A stretch of 33,071 nt of DNA from an uncultured Erysipelotrichaceae bacterium (GCA_900315885.1 ONAT01000013.1:1-33071); one strand, 5' to 3'. Positions 14,645 to 23,272 are shown, counted from the stretch's first letter. Numbers and translations are program-made. The notes: generated by a model from the letters alone, not told the origin.

Positions 14645-16126
14645 ATGGAAAAATATATTTTATCAATTGATCAAGGAACGACGTCATCAAGAGCTATATT
14701 ATTTGATAAAAATGGTAAAGCTCAATTTAAAGCACAACGTGAAGTAAATTTGATCTATCCACATTCTGGTTGGGTCGAAGAAGATGCAATCGAAGTTTAT
14801 AGTTCAGTTGTAGATGTTATAAACGAAGTATTAATTAAAGCTAATTTAAAACTTGAAAATATTGAAAGTATTGGTATCACTAATCAACGTGAAACTACAG
14901 TTGTTTGGTATAAAGATACAGGATTACCAGTTGGTAACGCTATTGTGTGGCAATCACGTCAATCAAAAGATATTTGTGATGCTTTAAAATGTAAAGAAGA
15001 TTTTATTCGTGAGAGAACAGGACTTATTATTAATCCATATTTCTCGGCGTCAAAGATTAGATTTATTTTAGATAAATATAATTTACAAAGTGAAGCTGAA
15101 GCAGGAAATTTAATGTTTGGCACAATTGATAGCTGGCTTATTTACAAATTAACTTTAGGTAAGGTTCACGCTACAGATGTCACGAATGCTTCAAGAACTC
15201 TTTTATATAATATTTTTGAAAATAAATGGGACGATGAATTATTAAAACTATTTAATATTCCTAAGAGCATGTTACCAGAAGTACATGAATGTTCATATCA
15301 TTTTGGTGACGCAACAGTAATGTTTTCAAATACAACAATACCTATTACGGGTGTTGCGGGCGACCAACAAGCTTCACTATTTGGTCAAACTTGCTTTGAA
15401 AAAGGTGAAGTTAAAAATACTTATGGAACAGGATGTTTTATGTTAATGAATATTGGCGAAGATCCAATTTTATCAAAAAATGGTTTATTAACCACAATTG
15501 CCTGGCAAATTAATGGAAAGATAACTTATGCTCTTGAAGGATCTGTCTTCATTGGTGGAGCATCAGTGCAATGGTTACGTGATCAAATGAAATTAATTAA
15601 TAAAGCTAGCGATAGCGAAGTATCGGCTCAAAAAGTTAACGATTCATGTGGTGTTTATGTCGTGCCAGCTTTCGTTGGATTAGGAACACCTTATTGGGAT
15701 AACAATGCGCGTGGTGCAGTGTTTGGTTTAACAAGAGCAACTAATAAATATCATTTTATTAGAGCTACTCTTGAATCTATTGCTTATCAATCAAAAGATT
15801 TAATCGAAACTCTTAAAAAAGATACACAGATTAATATTAAGAGTTTAAATGTTGATGGTGGAGCGACTGCAAATAATTATTTAATGCAATTCCAATCTGA
15901 TATTATTGAAACGCCAATTAAACTACCAGCATGTTTAGAAACAACAGCATTAGGTGCAGCTTATTTAGCGGGACTTTATACAGGCTTTTATAAATCTACG
16001 AATGATATTAAAACAATACATATCATTGATAAGAAATTCACACCATCAATGGCAAGAAAAGAAGTTAAAGACCGTTATAAAAAGTGGAAGCTAGCAGTTA
16101 AAGCTACACGAGTATTCGAGTGGTAA
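14645..16126 (+). CDS. glpK: Glycerol kinase
   Basis: A 493-residue FGGY kinase that phosphorylates glycerol to sn-glycerol 3-phosphate. Visible motifs are I-D-Q-G-T-T-S-S-R-A (8-17), N-Q-R-E-T (80-84), the FGGY signatures around V-A-G-D-Q-Q-A-S-L-F-G-Q (237-248) and the C-terminal D-G-G-A-T-A-N. The ATG at 14633 is part of the GGAGG RBS region; ATG 14645 is the start. In Bacillus and Enterococcus GlpK a histidine in the loop before I-P-I-x-G is phosphorylated by HPr; in the best ungapped alignment from I-P-I backward that position is M226 here. No glycerol facilitator or glpD is adjacent. Last gene of its unit, followed by tandem hairpins. Confidence 0.97.
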   Translation: MEKYILSIDQGTTSSRAILFDKNGKAQFKAQREVNLIYPHSGWVEEDAIEVYSSVVDVINEVLIKANLKLENIESIGITNQRETTVVWYKDTGLPVGNAIVWQSRQSKDICDALKCKEDFIRERTGLIINPYFSASKIRFILDKYNLQSEAEAGNLMFGTIDSWLIYKLTLGKVHATDVTNASRTLLYNIFENKWDDELLKLFNIPKSMLPEVHECSYHFGDATVMFSNTTIPITGVAGDQQASLFGQTCFEKGEVKNTYGTGCFMLMNIGEDPILSKNGLLTTIAWQINGKITYALEGSVFIGGASVQWLRDQMKLINKASDSEVSAQKVNDSCGVYVVPAFVGLGTPYWDNNARGAVFGLTRATNKYHFIRATLESIAYQSKDLIETLKKDTQINIKSLNVDGGATANNYLMQFQSDIIETPIKLPACLETTALGAAYLAGLYTGFYKSTNDIKTIHIIDKKFTPSMARKEVKDRYKKWKLAVKATRVFEW

Positions 16127-16132
16127 ATATTA

Positions 16133-16160
16133 GGACATCTTGTGATGTCCTTTTACTTTT
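16133..16160 (+). terminator. Intrinsic terminator after glpK
   Basis: GGACATC, loop TTGT, GATGTCC, then TTTTACTTTT, seven bases after the stop codon. Confidence 0.93.
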
Positions 16161-16164
16161 ATAG

Positions 16165-16205
16165 GCAAATCCAGGTAAGTTTTCATTTTGATAGATTTGC
16201 TTTTT
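16165..16205 (+). terminator. Second, weaker hairpin-plus-T-run after glpK
   Basis: GCAAATC (16165-16171) pairs with GATTTGC (16194-16200) across a 22-base loop and is followed by five T. It may be a backup terminator. Confidence 0.45.
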
Positions 16206-16254
16206 AGTATACATAAGTATACTATTGCTAAAACCGAGTCATTTAATCTATAAT
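16205..16254 (+). promoter_or_regulatory. Promoter of addBA with abutting 8-4-8 palindrome
   Basis: TAGTATAC, ATAA, GTATACTA forms a perfect palindrome at 16205-16224. It abuts a candidate -35 TTGCTA (16225-16230), 18-base spacer, -10 TATAAT (16249-16254). The palindrome has no long T-run and looks like a dimeric-repressor operator. It is not the GAAC-N4-GTTC LexA box of Firmicutes. Confidence 0.55.
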
Positions 16255-16274
16255 TTATATTAGGTAAAAAGATT

Positions 16275-18596
16275 ATGAGAATAGATATTAAGAGTAAAGA
16301 TTTTATATTAATAACGCCTAGTGAATATCATAATGATCTAGTTAAATTTTTGCGTGCGGATTTAAATATAAAATTTAAAATCTATTCTAAAGAAGATGTT
16401 ATTTCATCATTTTATGGAAAATATGATATTTTAAGCATTATTAAAGTTATGAATGACTTAGATTTATCTTTTGAAAACGCTAAGATGCTATTAGATAACA
16501 TTAATTTTTCATATAGTGATTATAATGATAAAATACGTAAGTTATACGATATTAGAACAAAACTTGAACAAGATAATTTATTAACAACAAACGAATATTT
16601 AGCGCATGAATTTGTAAACAAAGATGTCTATGTTTATGGCTATGGAGAAATTGATGTTGAGTTAGAAGCTGTTTTAAATAAATTAAACACTAAAACACAT
16701 TTTTTGGGCTTTACTAATGATAAATACATTCCACAAATCCACGAATTTAAGACTATTAACGATGAAGTATATTTTGTTTTAAATTCTATTTGTGATTTGC
16801 TTAATAATGGCGTAAATCAAAAGGATATTGTGCTTGTTATAGATGAAAATAGATATGCTTTTGCTATTAACAAAATGTGTGAGCAATTTAATTTACCAGC
16901 ACTTATAGACTTAGAAGTTAGTTATTTATATAAACCACAAGTTTTAAAACTTGTCAATGAAATTGAAATAACAGGACTTGATGATTTTGTGCGTTATAAC
17001 GAATTTAGTGATGATGCTGTGATTTTAGAATTATTACAAATAATTAATGATTACCATTTATTAACTATTAAAGATGCATATAAACAAATCGCAACATTAA
17101 AATCAATTTTAAGTGCCACAAAAATAACTGAAAGTAGTGATAAATATTTTGTAACAAAATCAAGTTTAGGCCTTAGTGATGAATCAAAATATTATTTCTT
17201 TTTAGGCTTTAATCAATCTAAATATCCGAAAATTCAAAAAGATGATGATTACTTAACCAATAAAGAAAAAACTGCAATCCATCACATAACAAGTTTTGCC
17301 TCTAACACGGTTTCTAAATCTAAATTAGTTTCAGAAATCACTAATACTAAAAATTTGTTTATAAGTTATTCTTTAAATTCTAATAACAACGTTGAATACC
17401 CATCGAGTTTGATCAAAGAATTTAATTGGAAGGTTATTAAAGATAGTTACGCTAAAAACATTTATTCTAAAAAAGAGGGAATGAAGATTTTAGCAAAACT
17501 TGAAGATTTAAAACGCAAATACGCTTTTGATAGCGATTTAAGACATTCGTATATGCATTTATTTGAAGTGCCTTATCTTACTTATAATCATAATTTTGAA
17601 ACTATTACTAGTTATAGACCAACAAGCACAAAAAGGGTTTACTCGTATTCAAACATTAAAGATTATTTTATTTGCCCATTTAAGTATTATTTAACACGTA
17701 TTCTAGCAATTGATGATTTTGAAGATACTTTCAATACAAAAATAGGACAGTTATTTCATAAAGTTTTAGAAAACATTTATGATGATGGATTTGATTACAA
17801 TCTAGAATACAAAAAAGCTTATGAATTGTTCTCTTTTACAGCACGTGAAGAAGTATTACTTGAAAAGATACAAGCAGAATTTAAATATTTTGTTTCAATG
17901 TTATTAAATCGTAAAAATAACATGAATTTAAAATATGCTTTGAAAGAAAAAACATATATTGAACCAATTAGTGACGAAGTAAGTGTTAAAGGTGTAATCG
18001 ATAGTGTGATAATAACAAACGATAATGAAAAAGAATATTATTCAATTGTTGACTACAAAACAGGAAATGAAAAATATCAAAGAGAAGAAGTTGATTTCGG
18101 TTTTTCAATGCAACTTCCTACATATGCCTTGTTGTTACAAAATGAACCACAATTCAAAGATAAAGAACTTATTGGTTTTTATATTCAAAGAATATTAAAT
18201 GATGAAATAAATTTACCACGTGGTAACGAAACAAACTTTATCGCCGATAATTTTAAATTAGCGGGTGAATTTAGTGTCGACTTAAATAAAATGCGTACAT
18301 TTAGTCGCGATTTAACAGGTGTTAAAAATTTAAAAGATAACATAACTATTGGTAAGAAAAGCACCAATACACATGAACAATTTGAAGAGATTATTAATTT
18401 AGCAAAACAAAAATTCTTGGAAGCAGATCAAGCTATTCAAAAAGGATTTTTTGATATTAGTCCTGCTAAAATTGTGGGAAAATCAGCACAAGATATTTGT
18501 AAATATTGTCCGTTTGGCGATATTTGTAATAAAGAAGATAATGATTATCGATTATTAGAAATAAAAGGAGATGACACAAATGGCGTGGACGAATGA
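16275..18596 (+). CDS. addB: AddB/RexB-like helicase-nuclease subunit, short form
   Basis: This is the partner of AddA in double-strand-break end resection. At 773 residues it is far shorter than the roughly 1150 usual for Bacillus AddB. The loss is in the N-terminal helicase-like region, which has no Walker A. The C-terminal nuclease is complete: D576 (V-K-G-V-I-D), D593-Y-K595 (I-V-D-Y-K-T-G) and Q-L-P-T-Y-A. Cysteines C467 (I-C-P-F-K-Y-Y) and C742, C745, C751 (C-K-Y-C-P-F-G-D-I-C) match the 4Fe-4S cluster that pins the nuclease domain. It ends with TGA inside addA and overlaps it by 17 bases, indicating coupling. RBS is weak (AGGTA). Named from domain and context; sequence identity to known AddB looks low. 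Confidence 0.9.
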   Translation: MRIDIKSKDFILITPSEYHNDLVKFLRADLNIKFKIYSKEDVISSFYGKYDILSIIKVMNDLDLSFENAKMLLDNINFSYSDYNDKIRKLYDIRTKLEQDNLLTTNEYLAHEFVNKDVYVYGYGEIDVELEAVLNKLNTKTHFLGFTNDKYIPQIHEFKTINDEVYFVLNSICDLLNNGVNQKDIVLVIDENRYAFAINKMCEQFNLPALIDLEVSYLYKPQVLKLVNEIEITGLDDFVRYNEFSDDAVILELLQIINDYHLLTIKDAYKQIATLKSILSATKITESSDKYFVTKSSLGLSDESKYYFFLGFNQSKYPKIQKDDDYLTNKEKTAIHHITSFASNTVSKSKLVSEITNTKNLFISYSLNSNNNVEYPSSLIKEFNWKVIKDSYAKNIYSKKEGMKILAKLEDLKRKYAFDSDLRHSYMHLFEVPYLTYNHNFETITSYRPTSTKRVYSYSNIKDYFICPFKYYLTRILAIDDFEDTFNTKIGQLFHKVLENIYDDGFDYNLEYKKAYELFSFTAREEVLLEKIQAEFKYFVSMLLNRKNNMNLKYALKEKTYIEPISDEVSVKGVIDSVIITNDNEKEYYSIVDYKTGNEKYQREEVDFGFSMQLPTYALLLQNEPQFKDKELIGFYIQRILNDEINLPRGNETNFIADNFKLAGEFSVDLNKMRTFSRDLTGVKNLKDNITIGKKSTNTHEQFEEIINLAKQKFLEADQAIQKGFFDISPAKIVGKSAQDICKYCPFGDICNKEDNDYRLLEIKGDDTNGVDE

Positions 18597-21500
18597 GCAA
18601 AAAAAAGCTATTGATGAATTAAGACATACCAATGCGATTGTGTCAGCGGGCGCAGGTTCAGGAAAAACTGCAGTCCTTACCGAAAGAGTATTTCAAATTA
18701 TCAAAAATAAAGAAGCTCGTGTTGATGAACTTTTAATTTTAACATTCACTAATGCTGCTGCGCACGAAATGAAAGACCGTATTATCAAAAGATTAAGAGA
18801 TGAGGGCTTATTTGCACTTGCGGATCAAGTCGAAGGTAGTAATGTTACGACTTTTGATGCTTATGCCTTATCATTAGTGAAAAAATATAATTATTATTTT
18901 GATATTGCTAAAAATGTAAGTGTTATTGACGATAATATCTTACATGTCAAAGAAAATGAAATTCTTAACAATATGTTTGATGAACTATATGAAAAAAAAG
19001 ATGAGGCGTTCATTAAATTAATTCATACATTCTGTATTAAAGATGATGAGCCAATTAAAGTTTTTGTGAAAGATATCTTAAGTAATGCTGAAAAGTGTGT
19101 TAATAAAGATGAATATTTATTAACCGCGAATGCATTTGCCTATAATGAAGATTTCTTTAATGTGGTAATTGAAGATTTAATGCAATCAATTAAACAAACA
19201 ATCTTAACAAAGATGAATTTGCTAGACCATATGAATAACACTTTTACCGCGGACGCTATTAGAGATAGTTATCAAGCACTTCTAGATATTGATAATTTTG
19301 ATGATTTTTGTGCATGTATAGCAACTTATAAAAACGTTGAAACACGAAAAGCCCAATTTAAACTCGATGAAGAAGATAAAAAATTAAAGAAGATAATCGA
19401 TTTAGATGTAAATCAATATAAGTTATTATGCGATAAAAAGAGATTGCACGACTTTTTATTTAATCCTAAATATCAAGAATCATGTGTAACATTATTTGCC
19501 CTAGCTCGAGAACTAAATCATCGCTTAATGAATTATAAGAAAAGTAAAAATGCTTATTCATTCTCAGATATTGCAAATATGGCATTACAAATTGTGCAAG
19601 ATAAAGATATTAATAAAGAACTTAAAGAAGGCATTAAGTTTATTATGGTTGATGAATATCAAGATACTTCCGATATTCAAGAAACATTTATTTCTGCTTT
19701 AAGTAATAATAATGTCTTTATGGTAGGAGATACTAAACAATCTATTTATGGATTTAGAAACACTAATTGTGAAATCTTCCAAAATAAATATGAAAACTTT
19801 AAAAAAGGCATTGGGGGAGAAAAAGTAGATTTAGTTCAAAACTTTAGAAGTCGAAAAGAAGTTATCGATGATATCAATAAGATGTTTTCTTTCATAATGT
19901 CAAAGAAATATGGAGCGGTTGATTATAAAATAGACCATATCACTATTGCGGGTAATAAAGATTATGATAAAGCAGGAGAAGCGCTTTTATCGCATCAAAC
20001 CGAGATATATCGATATTTTAATTATGAAAAAGAAACGCGTAAGAAAAGCGAAGAAATTGAAGCAAGAATCATTGCCCAAGATATTTTAGATAAAATTAAG
20101 GTTATAAAAATATTTGATAAAGACAACAAGTCGCTTCGTGAGGCTGAATATCGTGACTTTGCCATATTAGTGGATAAACGTAAACATTTAAATACTTTTA
20201 AAAAAGTGTTTGATGAATATAAAATTCCAATTAGTATTGATAAACCAAGTGCCTTAATATCTTCTAAAGTTGGTTATGTCTTTAGCAATGCTTTAGTTTT
20301 ACTTCAAAAATTAAAAGATGAGACATACGATAATGAGTTTAAACATGCTTTAATTGCTTTAATGCGATCTTTTGTTTATCAAGAAAACGATAATAGCATT
20401 TATGAAGTTATGACAAGCGAAAATATGCTTCAAACGCAAGTTATAAATGATTTATTGCCAATTGCTAAGGAGCTTGATGAATTGACGCTTAGTCAAATTA
20501 TTCGTCGTGTTTATCATGCATTAGATATCTACAATAAATTAGTCTATATTGGAGATGTTGAAAATAACGAAAGTGCTTTGGATGCCTTGATTGACGCAAG
20601 TAAGACAATGGAAGAACTTAATTTCTCTTTCTTAGAATTTATTGCGTATTTACAAACACTTCGCAGCGAAGAAACAGATTTTGATAAAGAAATAAAACAA
20701 AACGTTGAAGGTGTTGTTTTAACTTATACAATGCATCACTCAAAAGGATTAGAATATCCTATTGTTTACTTACCTTGTTTAGATAATGACTTTTATAAAG
20801 GTGGAGGCGCAAAATCTAAATTTAAAATTTCTAAAAAATATGGATTATTATTCCCTGTTGTTGATGAATCACAAAAATATATAAATGTTCTTGATTATTT
20901 AAATAAAGAACAAGATAAAGAAAGCACTATTAGTGAAAAGATAAGATTATTCTACGTTGCTTTAACTAGAGCAAGAGAAAAAGCTATAATCTTACTTAAT
21001 GACTTTAATAGTAAAGAAATATATGATTTATCCACAATTAAAACTTTCCATCAATTAATAGATTATTATCAAACGCAAGGACATACTCCAATAAGTGAAA
21101 AAGAAAAAAGTGTTGTAGATATTGATTTGGATAATGCTGAAGAAAATACAAATTATCATGATAATTTAGTGACATTTATTGCTAAGAATCCTATTGATAG
21201 TGAACTTGTTACTTCCCAAAAGAAGGCATCGAAATCGATATCGCTTGATGTTAACGCAAGTACTTTAGAATATGGTAGTAAGTTACATTATCTTCTTGAA
21301 TTAACCGATTTCAAGACAAAAGATACTTCATTTATTAAAGATAAGAAAGAGAAGAATTTAATAGATAAAGTATTAACTTTAGATATATTTAATGATTTAA
21401 CTAATACAAACATCTATAAAGAATATTCGTTCTTTGATAAAGATAACGATTTAAACGGAGTTATTGACTTATTACTTATTAATTCGGATGATATAAAAAT

Positions 21501-21648
21501 TATCGATTACAAAACTAAAAATATAGATGATGAAGCATATGTAACGCAACTTAAGTATTATCAAAATTTCATTGAAAAATCTTTCAAAAAGAAAGCAAAA
21601 ATATATCTTCTTTCCATTATCAATGCGGAATTAAAGGAGATTAATTAA
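18580..21648 (+). CDS. addA: AddA helicase-nuclease subunit
   Basis: A 1022-residue UvrD-type (SF1A) helicase fused to a RecB-type nuclease. Helicase motifs in order: S-A-G-A-G-S-G-K-T (22-30), L-T-F-T-N-A-A-A, V-D-E-Y-Q-D-T-S, V-G-D-T-K-Q-S-I-Y-G-F-R, Q-N-F-R-S, T-M-H-H-S-K-G-L-E-Y-P and Y-V-A-L-T-R-A-R-E. The C-terminal nuclease shows G-S-K-L-H-Y-L-L-E, D963 (G-V-I-D) and D976-Y-K978 (I-I-D-Y-K-T-K) with Q-L-K-Y-Y. It moves along DNA from a broken end and degrades until a Chi-like site. The upstream ATG 18571 directly abuts AAAGGAG, so ATG 18580, nine bases downstream, is the start. Confidence 0.96.
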   Translation: MAWTNEQKKAIDELRHTNAIVSAGAGSGKTAVLTERVFQIIKNKEARVDELLILTFTNAAAHEMKDRIIKRLRDEGLFALADQVEGSNVTTFDAYALSLVKKYNYYFDIAKNVSVIDDNILHVKENEILNNMFDELYEKKDEAFIKLIHTFCIKDDEPIKVFVKDILSNAEKCVNKDEYLLTANAFAYNEDFFNVVIEDLMQSIKQTILTKMNLLDHMNNTFTADAIRDSYQALLDIDNFDDFCACIATYKNVETRKAQFKLDEEDKKLKKIIDLDVNQYKLLCDKKRLHDFLFNPKYQESCVTLFALARELNHRLMNYKKSKNAYSFSDIANMALQIVQDKDINKELKEGIKFIMVDEYQDTSDIQETFISALSNNNVFMVGDTKQSIYGFRNTNCEIFQNKYENFKKGIGGEKVDLVQNFRSRKEVIDDINKMFSFIMSKKYGAVDYKIDHITIAGNKDYDKAGEALLSHQTEIYRYFNYEKETRKKSEEIEARIIAQDILDKIKVIKIFDKDNKSLREAEYRDFAILVDKRKHLNTFKKVFDEYKIPISIDKPSALISSKVGYVFSNALVLLQKLKDETYDNEFKHALIALMRSFVYQENDNSIYEVMTSENMLQTQVINDLLPIAKELDELTLSQIIRRVYHALDIYNKLVYIGDVENNESALDALIDASKTMEELNFSFLEFIAYLQTLRSEETDFDKEIKQNVEGVVLTYTMHHSKGLEYPIVYLPCLDNDFYKGGGAKSKFKISKKYGLLFPVVDESQKYINVLDYLNKEQDKESTISEKIRLFYVALTRAREKAIILLNDFNSKEIYDLSTIKTFHQLIDYYQTQGHTPISEKEKSVVDIDLDNAEENTNYHDNLVTFIAKNPIDSELVTSQKKASKSISLDVNASTLEYGSKLHYLLELTDFKTKDTSFIKDKKEKNLIDKVLTLDIFNDLTNTNIYKEYSFFDKDNDLNGVIDLLLINSDDIKIIDYKTKNIDDEAYVTQLKYYQNFIEKSFKKKAKIYLLSIINAELKEIN

Positions 21649-21649
21649 A

Positions 21650-22105
21650 ATGGATGATAAATATATTTATCTTGAATGCATTGTTTTATATCAAGAAGAA
21701 GTCCTTTTAGTTGATATGATGCATAATAATACAATTAGGACTTGTTTTCCGATTAAAGAAAGAGAAATTGGAGAATCAAAATTACAAGCCGCAATACGCA
21801 TATGTTATGAATTAACTGGTGTAATCGTGACACAAAGTGATTATGTTAATGAATTAAAAAGCAGACCATTAAAAACAAAAATTGGTAATAGTGAAGTAAG
21901 TAATGGCATTATCTACACTTTGGTCTTTAGAATAAAAGATAAGCAAAAAATAGAAGTGTTAGATTCATCCATTAAACAAGCTTACTTTATGCGCTTATCA
22001 CAGTTAAGTGATAAAAAGATTACGAAAAATTTAATTGGAGTTATTAATGATTTAAAAGAAATTGGAGGAAATAATTATGATAGAATTTCAAACAAAAATG
22101 AATAA
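21650..22105 (+). CDS. Nudix-like protein with degenerate Nudix box
   Basis: The 151-residue protein looks like a Nudix fold: N-terminal strand pair Y-I-Y-L-E-C-I-V-L-Y, then a helix A-A-I-R-I-C-Y-E-L-T-G-V (47-58) in the place of A-x-R-E-L-x-E-E-T-G. Against the consensus box G-x5-E-x7-R-E-U-x-E-E-x-G-U it keeps E42, R50, E54 and G57 but has K36, I51 and L55 for the first glycine and two metal-binding glutamates. Hydrolase activity is therefore doubtful; it may bind a nucleotide or act as a regulator. RBS AAGGAG ends inside addA; it starts one base after addA stops, and its last 29 bases overlap the YcxB-like gene. Confidence 0.7.
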   Translation: MDDKYIYLECIVLYQEEVLLVDMMHNNTIRTCFPIKEREIGESKLQAAIRICYELTGVIVTQSDYVNELKSRPLKTKIGNSEVSNGIIYTLVFRIKDKQKIEVLDSSIKQAYFMRLSQLSDKKITKNLIGVINDLKEIGGNNYDRISNKNE

Positions 22106-22607
22106 TGAGGCAGTTAAAAGTCTAACCAAAATGGAAAAAAAGAAAGTTATGAAATTTTTAATAGGCTTTGCTGTTCTGTTTATAGCTTTTGGGGTTTTAT
22201 TTGCTTTTATTTTGCCTAATACTAGTGAGGATTTAAAACAACTAGGAATATTCTTATTAGTTTTTGGAGTTATATATCCTCCTATAGTTTTCTTTATTGC
22301 TAATGCCGCACAAAAGAAAACTAATAAATCAATGAAACTATTAAGTGAGGATACAGAAGTTACTTACAAGTTTGATGATGATAAAGTATGGATAATTCAA
22401 CAAAAAGGAGAAGATTTTAAAGCCACAACTGAGGCGGCTTATCGTTACTTTTTTCAAGTAATTAAAACTAAAACACATTATTTTCTTTATATTGCAAATA
22501 CACAATGTCATGTAATACCTAAAGATTCTCTTGTGAGTGGAAACTTAGAAGACTTAGATCAAATCTTACGTCGACATTTTGGTACAAAGTTTATTGAGAA
22601 GAATTAA
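22077..22607 (+). CDS. YcxB-like two-helix membrane protein
   Basis: A 176-residue protein with two hydrophobic helices (about 27-47 and 55-76) and a C-terminal soluble domain. The domain shows the YcxB-like pattern: Y-K-F-D-D-D-K-V-W-I, a Y-R-Y-F-F-Q-V-I turn, a strand H-Y-F-L-Y-I, then V-I-P-K-D-S-L. Members are common in Firmicutes and have no established function. The TTG at 22062 lies in front of the RBS GGAGG (22064-22068), so ATG 22077 is the start. It is the last gene of the addBA unit and overlaps the Nudix-like gene. Confidence 0.8.
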   Translation: MIEFQTKMNNEAVKSLTKMEKKKVMKFLIGFAVLFIAFGVLFAFILPNTSEDLKQLGIFLLVFGVIYPPIVFFIANAAQKKTNKSMKLLSEDTEVTYKFDDDKVWIIQQKGEDFKATTEAAYRYFFQVIKTKTHYFLYIANTQCHVIPKDSLVSGNLEDLDQILRRHFGTKFIEKN

Positions 22608-22647
22608 AAATTTTAGTTTACTTTTGTAATAATCTATATATAGTAAT

Positions 22648-22698
22648 GGATACATTGAACATGCACCTAGCGATAGGATTGCGGTGTATCCTTTTTTT
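22648..22698 (+). terminator. Branched hairpin with T-run after the addBA unit
   Basis: GGATACA (22648-22654) pairs with TGTATCC (22685-22691), followed by seven T. Inside is CCTA-GCGA-TAGG, a small GNRA-capped stem. It works as a terminator 40 bases after the YcxB-like stop. Promoter-like TTTACT-16-TATAGT (22617-22644) lies just in front, so a short RNA is an alternative reading. Nothing else is seen in 22608-22806. Confidence 0.65.
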
Positions 22699-22806
22699 GT
22701 GTCTTATTGGCGATTTTTTTGAATTACAAATATATAAAATATGTTAGTGGAAATAGTAAATGCAACAATTAAATAGATAAAATAAAAAAAACATTATAAA
22801 AAAGTG

Positions 22807-22862
22807 TTGACATTGACATATAGATGCATATAATATAGTTGAACGATTGAATAAACGTTCAA
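22807..22862 (+). promoter_or_regulatory. Promoter and operator of the metal-resistance unit
   Basis: TTGACA (22807-22812), 16-base spacer, TATAAT (22829-22834). Immediately downstream TTGAACG (22839-22845) and CGTTCAA (22856-22862) form a perfect seven-base inverted repeat over the expected transcription start, the usual place for an ArsR/SmtB operator. Confidence 0.85.
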
Positions 22863-22880
22863 ATGAAAGGCGGCGCAATC

Positions 22881-23234
22881 ATGGCAACTAAAATTGATGA
22901 AGCTATCGACAATCACAATGCTTTGGTAAAAGATGTCAGAAGTCATTTGCCAGAAAATGAACAAGTTGATAGTCTAGCAAATTTATTTAAAGTATTCGGT
23001 GATTCCTCACGCACAAAAATTATGTCTTGCTTAGAAATAAGGGATTTGTGTGTTTGTGATATCGCAGAAATCTTAGACATGACTGTTTCTGCTGTTTCAC
23101 ATCAACTTAGAATATTACGTGATGCTAAGTTAGTCAAAGCCACAAAAATGGGCAAAGAAGTTATGTATTCTCTTGATGATGACCATGTATCACAAATATT
23201 TGAATGTGGTCTCTCACACATAAATGAGAAGTAG
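22881..23234 (+). CDS. ArsR/SmtB-family metal-sensing repressor, CadC/SmtB-like
   Basis: A 117-residue winged-helix repressor expected to leave DNA when Cd, Zn or Pb binds. The DNA-recognition helix is A-V-S-H-Q-L-R-I-L-R (71-80). D-L-C-V-C-D carries C57 and C59, the helix-4 pair of the CadC thiolate site. The C-terminal helix shows D100-x-H102 and H113-x-x-E116, the spacing of the SmtB/CzrA/CadC alpha-5 zinc site. The N-terminal cysteines of CadC are missing; acidic residues and H12 are there instead. The ATG at 22863 is followed by the RBS AAAGGCGG, so ATG 22881 is the start. It precedes a metallochaperone and a CPC ATPase and is flanked by two palindromes with TTGAA/TTCAA half-sites, so autoregulation is likely. 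Confidence 0.93.
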   Translation: MATKIDEAIDNHNALVKDVRSHLPENEQVDSLANLFKVFGDSSRTKIMSCLEIRDLCVCDIAEILDMTVSAVSHQLRILRDAKLVKATKMGKEVMYSLDDDHVSQIFECGLSHINEK

Positions 23235-23272
23235 TTTAGTGGCTTAATAACCGCTTTAAAAAACAAAAACAC

